A stretch of DNA of 64,000 nucleotides from Acidobacteriota bacterium (GCA_017307505.1 JAFKEE010000017.1:248001-312000); one strand, 5' to 3'; shown: positions 36,143 to 44,867, counted from the first letter of the stretch. The notes: generated by a model not told the origin, from the sequence alone. Numbers and translations: made by a program.

Positions 36143-37234
36143 ATGCTGAGGATTGCCATGTGTACATTCCTGGCAGCGGTTCTGCCACTTGCTGCCCAGC
36201 CCCAGGCCGCGGCCACCGCGGTGCCCGATGACCAGCAGGTCATGGGATTGTACGAACGCTGCCTGCAATTGATCGAAGCCAGCGGGGTGGCCAGCCCCGA
36301 ACTCGGCCGGGCCGGCGTCCCCCTGGCCGAAAACATGCGCCAGACCATGGAAAGCCTGAAGTTCCTCGGGATCCGGAATCCGCAGCTCCACTACAAGTTC
36401 ATGACCAATCTGCGGGCCTTCGTCCTCATCTCCGATACCGTCCCCAAGCCAGTGCCCTTCCCGGAAATCGGCCGTCAGCAACTGGCCGAACTGCGCGACA
36501 ACCTGGGCAAAATTGAGCTTTACTTCCAGCAGCAGATCGCCAACCTGCAGGCCGAACTTCGATCGCCCGATCGCGACGAAACCGCCCGCTACCGCGACGC
36601 CAACACGTCCCTGACGCCCCCCGATCCCAAGAACCCGCGCGTCGTCTTCTACGGCGACTCCATCACCGACTTCTGGCGCCTGAACGAATACTTTTCCGGC
36701 AAGGATTTCGTGAACCGCGGCATCAGCGGCCAGATCACCAGCCAGATGCTCGCCCGGTTTCAGGCCGACGTAGTCAATCTCAAGCCCTCGGCCGTCGTGA
36801 TCCTGGCCGGTACCAATGACATCGGACGGGGCGTCAATCCCGCCATCATCCAGAACAACCTCACGATGATCTGCGACCTTGCCGATCTCCACAAGATCAA
36901 GGTTGTCCTGGCCAGCATTCTGCCTGTCTCCGATCACCACAAGCAGGTGAACCCCATGTGGGAACGCACCAAACTCCGCCCGCCGGCCGCCATCCTCGAG
37001 ATGAACAAATGGCTGCGCGCCACCTGCGACAAACGCGGCTATACCTACCTCGACTACTTCCCCGCCGTGGCCGGCGCCGACGGACAACTGGCGCCGAATC
37101 TTGCGGATGACGGTCTCCATCCCAATGCCAGCGGCTATCGCGTCATGGCCCCCCTCGCGGCCGCGGCTATCGAAAAAGCGCTGGGGGCGGCAAATCAGGC
37201 ACAACCGGCAGGCCGCAAACGGCGTCTATTCTAG
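36143..37234 (+). CDS. Exported GDSL/SGNH-type esterase
   Basis: The 363-residue protein has a signal peptide (MLRIAMCTFLAAVLPLAAQ). A helical N-terminal extension of about 140 residues follows, then an SGNH hydrolase domain. Block I is GDSITDFWR (Ser nucleophile), block II has the Gly in NRGISGQ, block III is GTNDIG and block V is DDGLHPNASGY. Such enzymes deacylate polysaccharides or esters outside the cell. The helical extension is not a standard part of the fold. Confidence 0.88.
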   Translation: MLRIAMCTFLAAVLPLAAQPQAAATAVPDDQQVMGLYERCLQLIEASGVASPELGRAGVPLAENMRQTMESLKFLGIRNPQLHYKFMTNLRAFVLISDTVPKPVPFPEIGRQQLAELRDNLGKIELYFQQQIANLQAELRSPDRDETARYRDANTSLTPPDPKNPRVVFYGDSITDFWRLNEYFSGKDFVNRGISGQITSQMLARFQADVVNLKPSAVVILAGTNDIGRGVNPAIIQNNLTMICDLADLHKIKVVLASILPVSDHHKQVNPMWERTKLRPPAAILEMNKWLRATCDKRGYTYLDYFPAVAGADGQLAPNLADDGLHPNASGYRVMAPLAAAAIEKALGAANQAQPAGRKRRLF

Positions 37235-37238
37235 TGGC

Positions 37239-38321
37239 ATGGGCCTGCGCTCTCTACTTGTGTTCTGTCTGGCGGCTGCCCTCAGTTACGGGCAGGGCAT
37301 GCGGCTCACCGTGGGCCAGTTGAAGTCATTCCTCCGCTCCTCCATCCAGCTCAAACAGCCGGACAAACAGGTAGCCGACTATCTCAAAAACGTGAAGCTC
37401 ACAGAGCAGTTCACGGCCCGCGACCTCGAGGAGATGCAGGGCGAAGGCATCGGCGCCCGGACCTCCGAGGCGCTTCAGGCGATGGTCAGCTCCACCGCCA
37501 ACCTGTCAAAGCCGCCGCGCGATCCCATCGTGGCCAAGGCGCCGCCGCCTCCCCCTATGCCGCCGCCCAGCTCCGAAGAACAGGCGAAGGTCATCGAGGA
37601 GGCCCGGGAGGTCGCCTTGAATTACACCAAGCGCCTGCCGGACTTCATCTGCACCCAGGTCACCCAGCGCTATGTTGATCCCTCCGGCCTCGAGATGTTC
37701 CATATGGTCGACCGCGTCATCGAGCGCCTCAGCTACTTCGAACAGAAGGAAAACTACAAGCTGATCTCGGTCAACGGGAACCTCACTGAGATGGATCGGG
37801 ACAAACTCGGCGGAGCCACTTCCAGCGGCGAATTCGGCAGCATGCTGCGCGAGATCTTTGAACCCTCCACCGAAACGGAATTCCACTGGGAGCGCTGGGC
37901 CAAACTGCGTGGCAACCTCGTCCACGTCTACTCCTATCGCGTCAGCCAGGCCCGCTCCAAATGGCACGTCTCCTGGCAGCGCCAGCTCGAAATCGTGCCC
38001 GGCTACAAGGGCCTCATCTACGTCGACAAGACCACCCCCATCGTTCTCCGCGTCACACTGGAAGCCGAGAACATGCCTGCGTCGTTCCCCATCCAGGTCG
38101 CCACGACGATGCTCGACTACGACTTCACCTCCATCTCGAACAACCAGTTCCTTCTGCCCCTTCGCTCCGAAATGCAGATGCGGGAGGGCAAAATCCTGGT
38201 GAAGAACGAAGTCCAGTTCCGCAACTACCGCAAGTTCGGCGCCGAATCGTCCATCACGTTCGACACCAATCCAGACTCCATCCCCGAAGACAAGCTCAAG
38301 GAAAAGCCGCCGCAGCAGTAG
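37239..38321 (+). CDS. Exported acidobacterial protein with DFICTQ motif, function unknown
   Basis: The ATG at 37239 gives 360 residues with a signal peptide (LLVFCLAAALSYGQ). A helical part (20-90) precedes a proline-rich linker (PPPPPMPPPSS, about 103-113). A beta-rich domain begins with NYTKRLPDFICTQVTQRYVD, a motif I know from unassigned exported proteins of Solibacter-type acidobacteria. The domain pattern (alternating strands, SYRVSQ, GYKGLIYVDKTT, MLDYDFTSISN) suggests an outer-membrane-lipoprotein-carrier-like or lipocalin-like fold, but that is a guess. No enzyme motif. Follows the GDSL gene by 4 bases. Confidence 0.65.
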   Translation: MGLRSLLVFCLAAALSYGQGMRLTVGQLKSFLRSSIQLKQPDKQVADYLKNVKLTEQFTARDLEEMQGEGIGARTSEALQAMVSSTANLSKPPRDPIVAKAPPPPPMPPPSSEEQAKVIEEAREVALNYTKRLPDFICTQVTQRYVDPSGLEMFHMVDRVIERLSYFEQKENYKLISVNGNLTEMDRDKLGGATSSGEFGSMLREIFEPSTETEFHWERWAKLRGNLVHVYSYRVSQARSKWHVSWQRQLEIVPGYKGLIYVDKTTPIVLRVTLEAENMPASFPIQVATTMLDYDFTSISNNQFLLPLRSEMQMREGKILVKNEVQFRNYRKFGAESSITFDTNPDSIPEDKLKEKPPQQ

Positions 38322-38354
38322 TTTCTTGTCCTGTGCCGGAACTTGATATCGTGG

Positions 38355-39380
38355 ATGGAAGTGAAACTGAAAGGCGTCTTCACCCCGACTCTCGTCCCGG
38401 TGGATGAGAAGGGTCAAATCAACGAAGCCGAGATGCGTCGCTTCCTGTCGTGGCTCATCGACAAGGGCGTCCACGGTCTCTATCCGAACGGCTCCACCGG
38501 CGAGTTCACCCGCTTCACCGCCGAGGAGCGCCAGCGCATCGCCCGCATCACCTGCGAGGTGGCCAAGGGGCGCGTCCCGGTGCTCGCTGGCGCCGCCGAA
38601 GCCAACATCCGTGAAACCCTGAAGGCTTGCGAAACCTATGCCGGCTACGGCGCCCGCGCCGTCGCCATCGTTTCGCCCTTCTACTACAAACTGGGGCCCG
38701 AATCCCTCTACGCCCACTTCGCCGAGATCGCCCGCAATTCGCCCATCGATGTCACGCTCTACAACATCCCCATGTTCGCCAGCCCCATCGATGTGCCCAC
38801 CATCCAGCGGCTGTCCGAATTCGAGCGCATCATCGGCATCAAGGACTCCACCGGCGACGTCGCCTTCATGCTGCGCATGATTGCCGCCGTCCGGCCCAAC
38901 CGCCCCGATTTCACCTTCCTCACCGGCTGGGATGTCGTCCTGGCGCCCATGCTGATGATCGGCGCCGACGGTGGCACCAATGCCACCAGCAACGTCGCGC
39001 CGGAGCTCATGCGCAAGCTCTACGACCTCACCACCTCCGGCCAGTGGAACGACGCGCTCAAGCTCCAGACCACCATCCTGGAGCTATTCGATCTCATGCT
39101 CTACCCGTTCGAGTTCCCCGACGGCTTCCGCGCCGGCGCGGCCCTCCGCGGGTTCGACTTCGGACAGGGCCGGCAGCCCTCCACGCCGAAGCAGGACGAG
39201 AACAAAGCCGTCCTGGCCCGAACCCTGCGCTGCATGCTGGCCGATTCCGGCATCGTCGAACCGCCCGCCGGCGGCTGCGCCCCGCGCACCGGGAACACTG
39301 AGAAAGATCGCATCACGCAGATCGCGCTCGAAATCGTCGGGCAGCTGGAAGAACGGGGTCTGATCTGCCGGAAGCCCTAG
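38355..39380 (+). CDS. Dihydrodipicolinate synthase (DapA)/N-acetylneuraminate lyase family aldolase
   Basis: The 341-residue TIM-barrel aldolase shows GSTGEF (about 47-52), the tyrosine in LYNIPMF (about 136), and the Schiff-base lysine in GIKDSTGD (about 164). The catalytic set is complete. It is longer than DapA (about 290) because of a C-terminal stretch with a Gly/Pro linker and a final amphipathic helix ([18 protein letters not shown]). Family members cleave or form 2-oxo acids from sugars or aspartate semialdehyde; residues for a specific substrate cannot be read. ATG at 38355 is preferred over an upstream TTG. Its 3' end overlaps the BMC shell gene. Confidence 0.88.
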   Translation: MEVKLKGVFTPTLVPVDEKGQINEAEMRRFLSWLIDKGVHGLYPNGSTGEFTRFTAEERQRIARITCEVAKGRVPVLAGAAEANIRETLKACETYAGYGARAVAIVSPFYYKLGPESLYAHFAEIARNSPIDVTLYNIPMFASPIDVPTIQRLSEFERIIGIKDSTGDVAFMLRMIAAVRPNRPDFTFLTGWDVVLAPMLMIGADGGTNATSNVAPELMRKLYDLTTSGQWNDALKLQTTILELFDLMLYPFEFPDGFRAGAALRGFDFGQGRQPSTPKQDENKAVLARTLRCMLADSGIVEPPAGGCAPRTGNTEKDRITQIALEIVGQLEERGLICRKP

Positions 39381-39991
39381 CATTCATCGAGGTGGGCGGC
39401 TGGTCGCCGGCCATGGTGATTCTGGACACCATGGAAAAGACAGGCTCTGTCCGCGTTCTCCAGGCGGAGCTGAACGACCAGCCCGGAGTCCTCCTCAAAC
39501 TCGTCGGCCCCCTGGGCGACATCCAGTCCGCCGCCGCCTCCGCCCGGCAGATTGCTGACAGGATGATGGTTCAGATCGTCGCGGACGTCATCGCGGCGCC
39601 GCATGCAGGAGCCCCGGCAGCCTACGAAGCCCTGCCGGACTTCAACCCGCTGTTCTCTCAGGCCACCGTTCAGGTGCCGGACAGCTCGAAACAAAAGGAG
39701 AAAGTCGTGGATCAGCAGGCAGGATTTGCCGTCGGATTGATTGAAACCCAGGGCTTTACGGCGGTCTTCGAGGCCATCGACACCGCGCTCAAAACCGCGT
39801 CTGTCGAGGTCCTGGCCCGCGAAAAACTGGGCGGCGGCTACATCACCGTGATCATCAAGGGCGACGTGGCAGCGGTCTCCGCCGCCGTGGAAGCCGGCAA
39901 AAAGCGAGTCGAAGGACTTGGCAAGCTCATCGCCGCCCATGTCATTCCCAGCCCGTCCCAGGGAGTCATCGCTCTGCTGCCAAAGCTCTGA
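39365..39991 (+). CDS. Tandem-domain bacterial microcompartment shell protein (BMC-T type), apparent CTG start
   Basis: The product is about 208 residues with two BMC domains, as in trimeric shell proteins. The second (about 118-205) is a clear match: [22 protein letters not shown], then [19 protein letters not shown] and HVIPSP. The first is degenerate: [22 protein letters not shown], then [10 protein letters not shown]. The frame has no ATG, GTG or TTG before the GTG at 39392. Starting there would cut off the first strand (PEALAFIE). The CTG at 39365, 5 bases after GGGG, restores it and overlaps the aldolase by 16 bases. No other BMC gene is in the window. Confidence 0.85.
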   Translation: MPEALAFIEVGGWSPAMVILDTMEKTGSVRVLQAELNDQPGVLLKLVGPLGDIQSAAASARQIADRMMVQIVADVIAAPHAGAPAAYEALPDFNPLFSQATVQVPDSSKQKEKVVDQQAGFAVGLIETQGFTAVFEAIDTALKTASVEVLAREKLGGGYITVIIKGDVAAVSAAVEAGKKRVEGLGKLIAAHVIPSPSQGVIALLPKL

Positions 39992-40150
39992 AACAAAACC
40001 GTCACCCAACGCATCCAAAAGGAATAAGCTGGTATAAACCCGCAGTTTCCGTGACCAATCATGAACAAATCTTTGGCCGTTGTTTGGCCTTTTCTTCTCC
40101 GTCCGAGGCCGAGTGAGTCTGTCCTATAGCTTTCCTGGACAAATGTGTTG

Positions 40151-40156
40151 AAGGAG
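40151..40156 (+). promoter_or_regulatory. Ribosome binding site that selects a GTG start
   Basis: AAGGAG lies 9 bases before the GTG at 40166 of the radical SAM gene. No ATG lies nearby in frame, so this site fixes the start. Confidence 0.7.
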
Positions 40157-40165
40157 TGAAGCCGG

Positions 40166-41173
40166 GTGCAGACGAAACACGTTGTGCAAGCCTGGGGCAT
40201 GATTCTAAAGGGAAATCGCCCTACCCTTTCCATTGAGATTACCCGTGAGTGTCCGCTCCGTTGTCCTGGCTGCTACGCCTACGACGAGTCTCACCTGGGC
40301 GGAGGAGTCACCCTCAGGGAACTCGCTGACCGCAAAGGACAGGCGCTCGTCGACGGCGTTATGCAGGTTGTGGATCGCCTGAAGCCGTTACATCTGTCAA
40401 TTGTGGGCGGTGATCCGCTCGTCCGCTACCGCGAACTGGAGCAGATGGTGCCCATGCTGCTCGAGCGTGGGATTCACGTCCAGATTGTCACCAGCGCCTT
40501 CCGCACCCTGCCCGCCGGTTGGGTCGACCTGCCCCGCCTGAACGTTGTTGTCTCCATCGACGGCCTGCGCGAGGAACACGACGTCCGCCGCGCTCCGGCC
40601 ACCTACGACCGAATTCTGAAGAACATCCAGGGCCAGCGCGTCACCGTTCACTGCACCGTCACCGGCCAGATGATGAAGCGTCCTGGCTACCTCAAGGACT
40701 TCCTCGAATTCTGGGCGCCGCGCGACGAGATCCGCAAGATCTGGTTTAGCCTGTTTACCCCGCAAATTGGTGACGATCTGCCCGAAATGCTCACCAAAGC
40801 GGAACGGGCCCAGGTCATCACAGACCTGCTTCAACTGCGGAAACAGTTCCCCAAGCTCGACATGCCGGAACGGCTGATCAAACAGTTCGCCACGCCGCCA
40901 TCCAGCCCGTCGGATTGCGTTTTCGCCCAGACCACCCAGACCGTCTCCGCGGACCTCAAAACCGAGATCACCCCGTGCCAGTTCGGCGGCAATCCGGACT
41001 GCTCCGCCTGCGGCTGTATCGCCTCCATGGTGCTTGGCGCCGTGGCCGACTTCAAACTCGGAGGCATCATCCCCGTCGGCGCCATCTTCCGCGCATCCGC
41101 CAAAATCGGTCAGATGAACGCCCGCGGCAACCGGCCGCAGGAAGTTCAGCAGCCCTTCCGGGTGCTGCCGTAA
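40166..41173 (+). CDS. Radical SAM enzyme, unassigned
   Basis: The 335-residue protein starts at GTG after AAGGAG. The radical SAM cluster motif is Cys29-x3-Cys33-x2-Cys36 in ECPLRCPGCYAYD. SIVGGDPLVR matches the GGEP-like SAM region, and VVVSIDGLREEHD is the usual late strand. The C-terminus holds further cysteines: TPCQFGGNPDCSACGC, then IASMVLGAVADF. These may bind an auxiliary cluster. I cannot assign a substrate. It lies 174 bases after the BMC shell gene and has its own ribosome site. Confidence 0.85.
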   Translation: MQTKHVVQAWGMILKGNRPTLSIEITRECPLRCPGCYAYDESHLGGGVTLRELADRKGQALVDGVMQVVDRLKPLHLSIVGGDPLVRYRELEQMVPMLLERGIHVQIVTSAFRTLPAGWVDLPRLNVVVSIDGLREEHDVRRAPATYDRILKNIQGQRVTVHCTVTGQMMKRPGYLKDFLEFWAPRDEIRKIWFSLFTPQIGDDLPEMLTKAERAQVITDLLQLRKQFPKLDMPERLIKQFATPPSSPSDCVFAQTTQTVSADLKTEITPCQFGGNPDCSACGCIASMVLGAVADFKLGGIIPVGAIFRASAKIGQMNARGNRPQEVQQPFRVLP

Positions 41174-41180
41174 ACTCCGC

Positions 41181-41549
41181 TCATTGCGGGTATTGGTCCC
41201 AGTGGCCGTTCGTCATGCGGCCGGTGGTCTTCTTCGCATAGTCAGGATCACTGGCCGGATTCACATTAACAATCAGCAGGTTGGCCGGACCGCCCACGTG
41301 CAGCGGCGCGCTCGGATCCGAAGGGAAGACGAACTTCCCGGGCAGCCGGAACTCCACGCCATCCGACGGAATCGGAGTCTGCGACCTCTCCCCCAGTGCC
41401 GTCACCACCCCGTGCTGCACCACGACAATCGAACTGGCAATGGGCGGCCGTCCAGTGCCATCCATCAGGATCGCGTCCAGCAGCACTTTGGGCTGATCGC
41501 CCGCATTCCGGGAACAGCCCGCCAGTCCGGCTGCGGCCAAGAGGACCAT
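41181..41549 (-). CDS. Small lipoprotein resembling the N-terminal part of an amidohydrolase
   Basis: The 122-residue product begins at ATG 41549, which overlaps the HAD gene stop (TGATG). The signal ends in the lipobox LAGC. The mature part reads LDAILMDGTGRPPIASSIVVVQHGVVTALGE, the small beta-domain that opens amidohydrolases, but the HxH metal motif and barrel are missing. The frame is closed after WDQYPQ, so either it is a stand-alone domain or a truncated relic that is still under selection. Sequence after LPGKFVFP diverges from the family. Confidence 0.7.
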   Translation of the reverse strand: MVLLAAAGLAGCSRNAGDQPKVLLDAILMDGTGRPPIASSIVVVQHGVVTALGERSQTPIPSDGVEFRLPGKFVFPSDPSAPLHVGGPANLLIVNVNPASDPDYAKKTTGRMTNGHWDQYPQ

Positions 41550-42250
41550 CACAATTGCGCGCAAATTAGTTGCTCCAGTTTTAGCGCGCGCAGGTCGGGA
41601 ATAAGCACGTCCGGACGATGCTGCGCGAGTTCCTCCAATGGTACGACACCCGTCCCCACCGCTACGCTGCGCAGCCCGTTGGCGCGCGCGGCCGCAATGT
41701 CGTTCGGATGGTCGCCAATCAGTGTCGCCACCGTAGGCACGTCCAGCCAGCCGCGCCGTTGGGCTTCTTCCAGCGCCAGCCGGGCAAGCTCCGCGCGCGT
41801 CTCCGCCTGCTCGGCAAACGCCCCGTAACGGAAATGCGGCCGCAGGCCCGCCTGCGTCATCTTCCGCCAGCCGATCCGCGACAGATTCCCCGTCACCAGC
41901 CCGACCACCGCACCGTCCGTGGAAAGCCGCTCCAGCAGCTCCGGAGCCCCCGGACACACCTTCTCTCTCAAATCCGGACAACGCCGAACATACAGGGCCT
42001 GGGCCTTCCTCATGATGGCCAGCATCTGCTCTGGCGCCGTCTCCAACACCCCGGCGTTCCGCAACATGCACCGCAGAATCTCGCCGTCCAGCATTCCCTG
42101 CACCGGGATCCCTTCCGTCGAGCTCCGCACCCCGGCCACCTGCCAGACCGCTTCCTCCAGCACCTCCCGATGGTGCGGACCGGCCCGGCGCAACAGGGTT
42201 CCGTCAATATCGAACAACACCAGGACTCGGGACTTGGCGTAACGGGGCAT
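41549..42250 (-). CDS. HAD-superfamily phosphatase (phosphoglycolate phosphatase-like)
   Basis: The 233-residue protein has motif I DIDGTLL (nucleophile Asp14, acid Asp16), a helical cap domain, motif II LVTGNLS (about 118-124), and motif IV IGDHPNDIAAARANG near 180. Phosphoglycolate phosphatases and related 2-phosphosugar phosphatases have this layout; the true substrate is not set. Co-translated with the downstream lipoprotein. Confidence 0.88.
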   Translation of the reverse strand: MPRYAKSRVLVLFDIDGTLLRRAGPHHREVLEEAVWQVAGVRSSTEGIPVQGMLDGEILRCMLRNAGVLETAPEQMLAIMRKAQALYVRRCPDLREKVCPGAPELLERLSTDGAVVGLVTGNLSRIGWRKMTQAGLRPHFRYGAFAEQAETRAELARLALEEAQRRGWLDVPTVATLIGDHPNDIAAARANGLRSVAVGTGVVPLEELAQHRPDVLIPDLRALKLEQLICAQL

Positions 42251-42274
42251 CTCCTCAGGTTAGAATGGGAGGGA

Positions 42275-42775
42275 ATGCAATTGCTTCAGGCGGGAACGCA
42301 TCAGGTGGTGGTGCTGGAACTCGACGCGGACCTGCTTCGCCAGGGAGCCGAGGAAACCGGTTTTGTCTGCGAGGTCACCGATACGCCGCGCAGCTCCCTG
42401 CTGGAGCTCAGCGCACTGGATCGAGACGGCCCGCTGCTGCTGTTCGATGCCTCCGATCCCACCAACACGGGTTGGCTCTCCCGCTGCCAGTTTTATGTGG
42501 ATGGCCGCACCGGCGGAGTCCTGCAGACCCCCTTCGTCGTCGCCAACAAGCGCGATGCCGGGGGGAGACCCCACTCCCGGGCGATCTCCGTTCAGGTCTT
42601 CAAGGAACTGCCCTCCCACTTCCGTCTGCCCGGCCGGCAGCCGTTGAACGAGAAGGTCCTCTATGCGGTCCTGTTCAACTTCCTCTCGGCACTGCAGAAG
42701 GTCGGCGTTGGCATCTGCGGACCCACCACCGTGGTCCGGCCTGTAGCCGGCCGCGTCGACGCCCCACCCCGTTAA
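42275..42775 (+). CDS. Hypothetical protein, not recognised
   Basis: The 166-residue product starts at ATG 42275 with GGGAGGG just before it. It has no signal peptide or membrane helix. The sequence alternates short strands (HQVVVLELD, PLLLFDASDP, SRAISVQVF) with charged loops, and ends in a helix (NEKVLYAVLFNFLSALQKVG). I do not recognise the family. Base use and frame look like a real gene. Divergent from the HAD gene (24 bases) and convergent with the phosphohexomutase gene. Confidence 0.55.
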   Translation: MQLLQAGTHQVVVLELDADLLRQGAEETGFVCEVTDTPRSSLLELSALDRDGPLLLFDASDPTNTGWLSRCQFYVDGRTGGVLQTPFVVANKRDAGGRPHSRAISVQVFKELPSHFRLPGRQPLNEKVLYAVLFNFLSALQKVGVGICGPTTVVRPVAGRVDAPPR

Positions 42776-42798
42776 CGCCCGGCCCACGAATCAATCAG

Positions 42799-42841
42799 GA
42801 CGGCGGACCCCCTGGTCCGCAGCCGACCCCCTGGTCGGCTC
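42799..42841. repeat. Double-hairpin intergenic repeat, copy 1
   Basis: The element begins with GACGGCGGACC, closes a first hairpin (GCGGACC/GGTCCGC), then after an A forms a second (GCCGACC/GGTCGGC). Copies lie at 54212-54253 and 55463-55505. Each sits between two convergent genes. Here the neighbours are the unknown 166-residue gene and the phosphohexomutase gene. Confidence 0.8.
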
Positions 42842-42904
42842 TATGCTATATCGCACAAGCTCCCCCACCAGCCAGGGATAGAACCGCCCAAGCTCCTCTT
42901 AAAT

Positions 42905-42939
42905 GGCCCTGCTGCGGGCGCGTAGTGCGCAGCAGGGCC
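42905..42939. terminator. Long GC-rich hairpin, probable bidirectional terminator
   Basis: GGCCCTGCTGCG pairs perfectly with CGCAGCAGGGCC over 12 bp around an 11-base loop. It lies 13 bases from the end of the minus-strand phosphohexomutase gene and downstream of the repeat copy 1. A weak T run (ATTT) follows on the minus strand only. Confidence 0.6.
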
Positions 42940-42952
42940 AGTGTAGGGAACC

Positions 42953-44314
42953 TTACGCCCCGACGGCCCGCTTCGCCTCTTCCACCACCGCCTCGACTGT
43001 CCGGCGGTACTCGTCCAGCTTCTCCTGGCTCTTCGCCTCAAACCGCAGCACCAGAATCGGCTGCGTATTCGAACCGCGCACCAGACCCCAGCCTTCGTCG
43101 AACAGGATCCGCACCCCATCCACATCCACCGTCGGCCGGATCGCCTGGAAATGGGCCTTCACCCGTTCCACCACCTGGAACTTCAGCTCATCCGCGCAAT
43201 CTACCCGCAGCTCCGGAGTGAACACCATCTTCGGCAGCCCGTCGGTCTGCGCCGACAGCGGTTTCCCGGAATCCGCCACGATCTCGATCAGCCGGCAGGC
43301 CGCATACAACGCATCGTCGTATCCGTAGTAGCGGTCGGCGAAGAACATGTGACCCGACATCTCGCCCGCCAGCTCCGCATGCTCTTCCTTCATCTTGGCC
43401 TTGATCAGCGAGTGGCCCGTTTTATACATGATCGCGTTCGCGCCCAACCGGTTCAGCTCGTCATACATCACCTGCGAACACTTCACTTCACCGATGAACG
43501 TCGCCCCGGGCTTCCGCGTCAGGATCTCGCGCCCGTAGATCAGCATCAGCATGTCGCCCCACACGACATTGCCCTTCTCGTCCACCGCGCCGATGCGATC
43601 CGAATCCCCGTCGAAGGCGATGCCCAGTTCGGCGCCTTGCCGCGCCACCTCCGCCTTCAACATTTCCAGGTTGTGCTCCACCGTCGGATCCGGGTGATGG
43701 TTCGGGAACTGCCCGTCGGGCTCGAAGAACATCTCCGTCGCCTCGACATCCAGCTTCTCCAGCAACCGGTGCATCGTGGGCCCGGCCACGCCGTTGCCGG
43801 CGTCGAACACCACCTTCACCCGCCGCGAGAACTGAAACTGCCGCGGAATCTCCTCCACATAGGGAGTGATCACATCCGCCATGCCCAGCGTGCCCTGCCC
43901 GACGATAAAATCCTCGTCCTTGAGAATCCGGTAGACCTCCTGGATCTGGGCGCCATAGATCGTGCCCTTCCCCAGCATCGTCTTGAAGCCATTGTATTCA
44001 GACGGGTTGTGCGAACCGGTAATCATCACCCCGGCCTCCGAGCCGAGATGCTGCACCGAATAATAGAGAAGCGGAGTCGGCACCTGGCCCAGGTCCGTCA
44101 CCTGGCACCCGGTGCTCAGCAAGCCCTCCACCAGCGCGTCCTTCAACCGCTGCCCGCTCAGGCGGACATCCCGGCCTACATTGATCCTGGTTGCTCCATT
44201 GCGGAGCAGAAAAGTACCCAGGGCGCGGCCCAGGCCGATGACATCCGGACTCAGCATCTCCACATCGGCGATGCCGCGGATGTCGTACTCACGAAAAATG
44301 GTCTGTTTCAGCAT
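42953..44314 (-). CDS. Phosphomannomutase/phosphoglucomutase
   Basis: It interconverts hexose 6- and 1-phosphates for polysaccharide precursors. The 453-residue protein has the FREYDIRGIAD opening and the phosphoserine loop TGSHNPSEYNGFK (about 98-110). The metal loop is AFDGDSDRIGAVD (about 239-251), the sugar loop is GEMSGHMFF (about 318-326), and the C-terminal phosphate loop is RGSNTQPILVLRFEA. That is the AlgC/ManB layout. The rlmH gene lies 52 bases upstream on the same strand. The 5' leader is AT-rich. Confidence 0.95.
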   Translation of the reverse strand: MLKQTIFREYDIRGIADVEMLSPDVIGLGRALGTFLLRNGATRINVGRDVRLSGQRLKDALVEGLLSTGCQVTDLGQVPTPLLYYSVQHLGSEAGVMITGSHNPSEYNGFKTMLGKGTIYGAQIQEVYRILKDEDFIVGQGTLGMADVITPYVEEIPRQFQFSRRVKVVFDAGNGVAGPTMHRLLEKLDVEATEMFFEPDGQFPNHHPDPTVEHNLEMLKAEVARQGAELGIAFDGDSDRIGAVDEKGNVVWGDMLMLIYGREILTRKPGATFIGEVKCSQVMYDELNRLGANAIMYKTGHSLIKAKMKEEHAELAGEMSGHMFFADRYYGYDDALYAACRLIEIVADSGKPLSAQTDGLPKMVFTPELRVDCADELKFQVVERVKAHFQAIRPTVDVDGVRILFDEGWGLVRGSNTQPILVLRFEAKSQEKLDEYRRTVEAVVEEAKRAVGA

Positions 44315-44366
44315 GAAGGAGAACTCTTGTATTTTTATTTTACTTAAACGATAACTTCGAGCAACT

Positions 44367-44786
44367 TCAGCGTGGATACGGATGGCCCCGCAACATGGTC
44401 AACGCCCTGTAAATCTGTTCGGCCAGAACGGCCCGGGCGAGTTCGTGCGGCATGGTCATCTGGGACAGCGACAACAGCAGGTCCGCCTTCGGTTTCCACT
44501 CCGGCGGCAAACCATCGTGCCCGCCTATCAGGAATACCACGTCCCGCGCCTCCAACTCCGCTTTCCCCACCAGCATGGAAAATGCCTGCGAGTCCATCGG
44601 CTTGCCCGCCGGGTCCAGAAACACCTTCCGCGCCGTCGCGTGACGCCCGAAAAGATCGAACCGCCCCGGCTGGATCTCTCTCATTTCACAGGCTATATAC
44701 CGCGACGCCCGCTTCATGAACTCCTGCGCCATGCCGTTCGAATGCACGTCCCGGGGCTTGCCGATAAAGTACAAATACAGCTTCAA
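44367..44786 (-). CDS. rlmH: 23S rRNA pseudouridine-1915 N3-methyltransferase RlmH
   Basis: RlmH methylates pseudouridine in helix 69 of 23S rRNA. The start is taken as the TTG at 44786 (139 residues), because family members begin with M-K-L-x-x-x-x-x-G-K and the frame reads KLYLYFIGKP. An in-frame GTG further upstream is possible. The SPOUT knot motifs are present: FLIGGHDGLPPE (about 86-97), LSLSQMTMPHELAR and the diagnostic end LRGHPYPR. The length is slightly below the usual 155. Confidence 0.92.
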   Translation of the reverse strand: MKLYLYFIGKPRDVHSNGMAQEFMKRASRYIACEMREIQPGRFDLFGRHATARKVFLDPAGKPMDSQAFSMLVGKAELEARDVVFLIGGHDGLPPEWKPKADLLLSLSQMTMPHELARAVLAEQIYRALTMLRGHPYPR

Positions 44787-44867
44787 GGGGACAGTATCGC
44801 CGAGTTTGCCAGTTGAGTACACCCGCCCCGACTTGTTACGGTGGTTTGAGGCGGAGTCCGCCCACCC

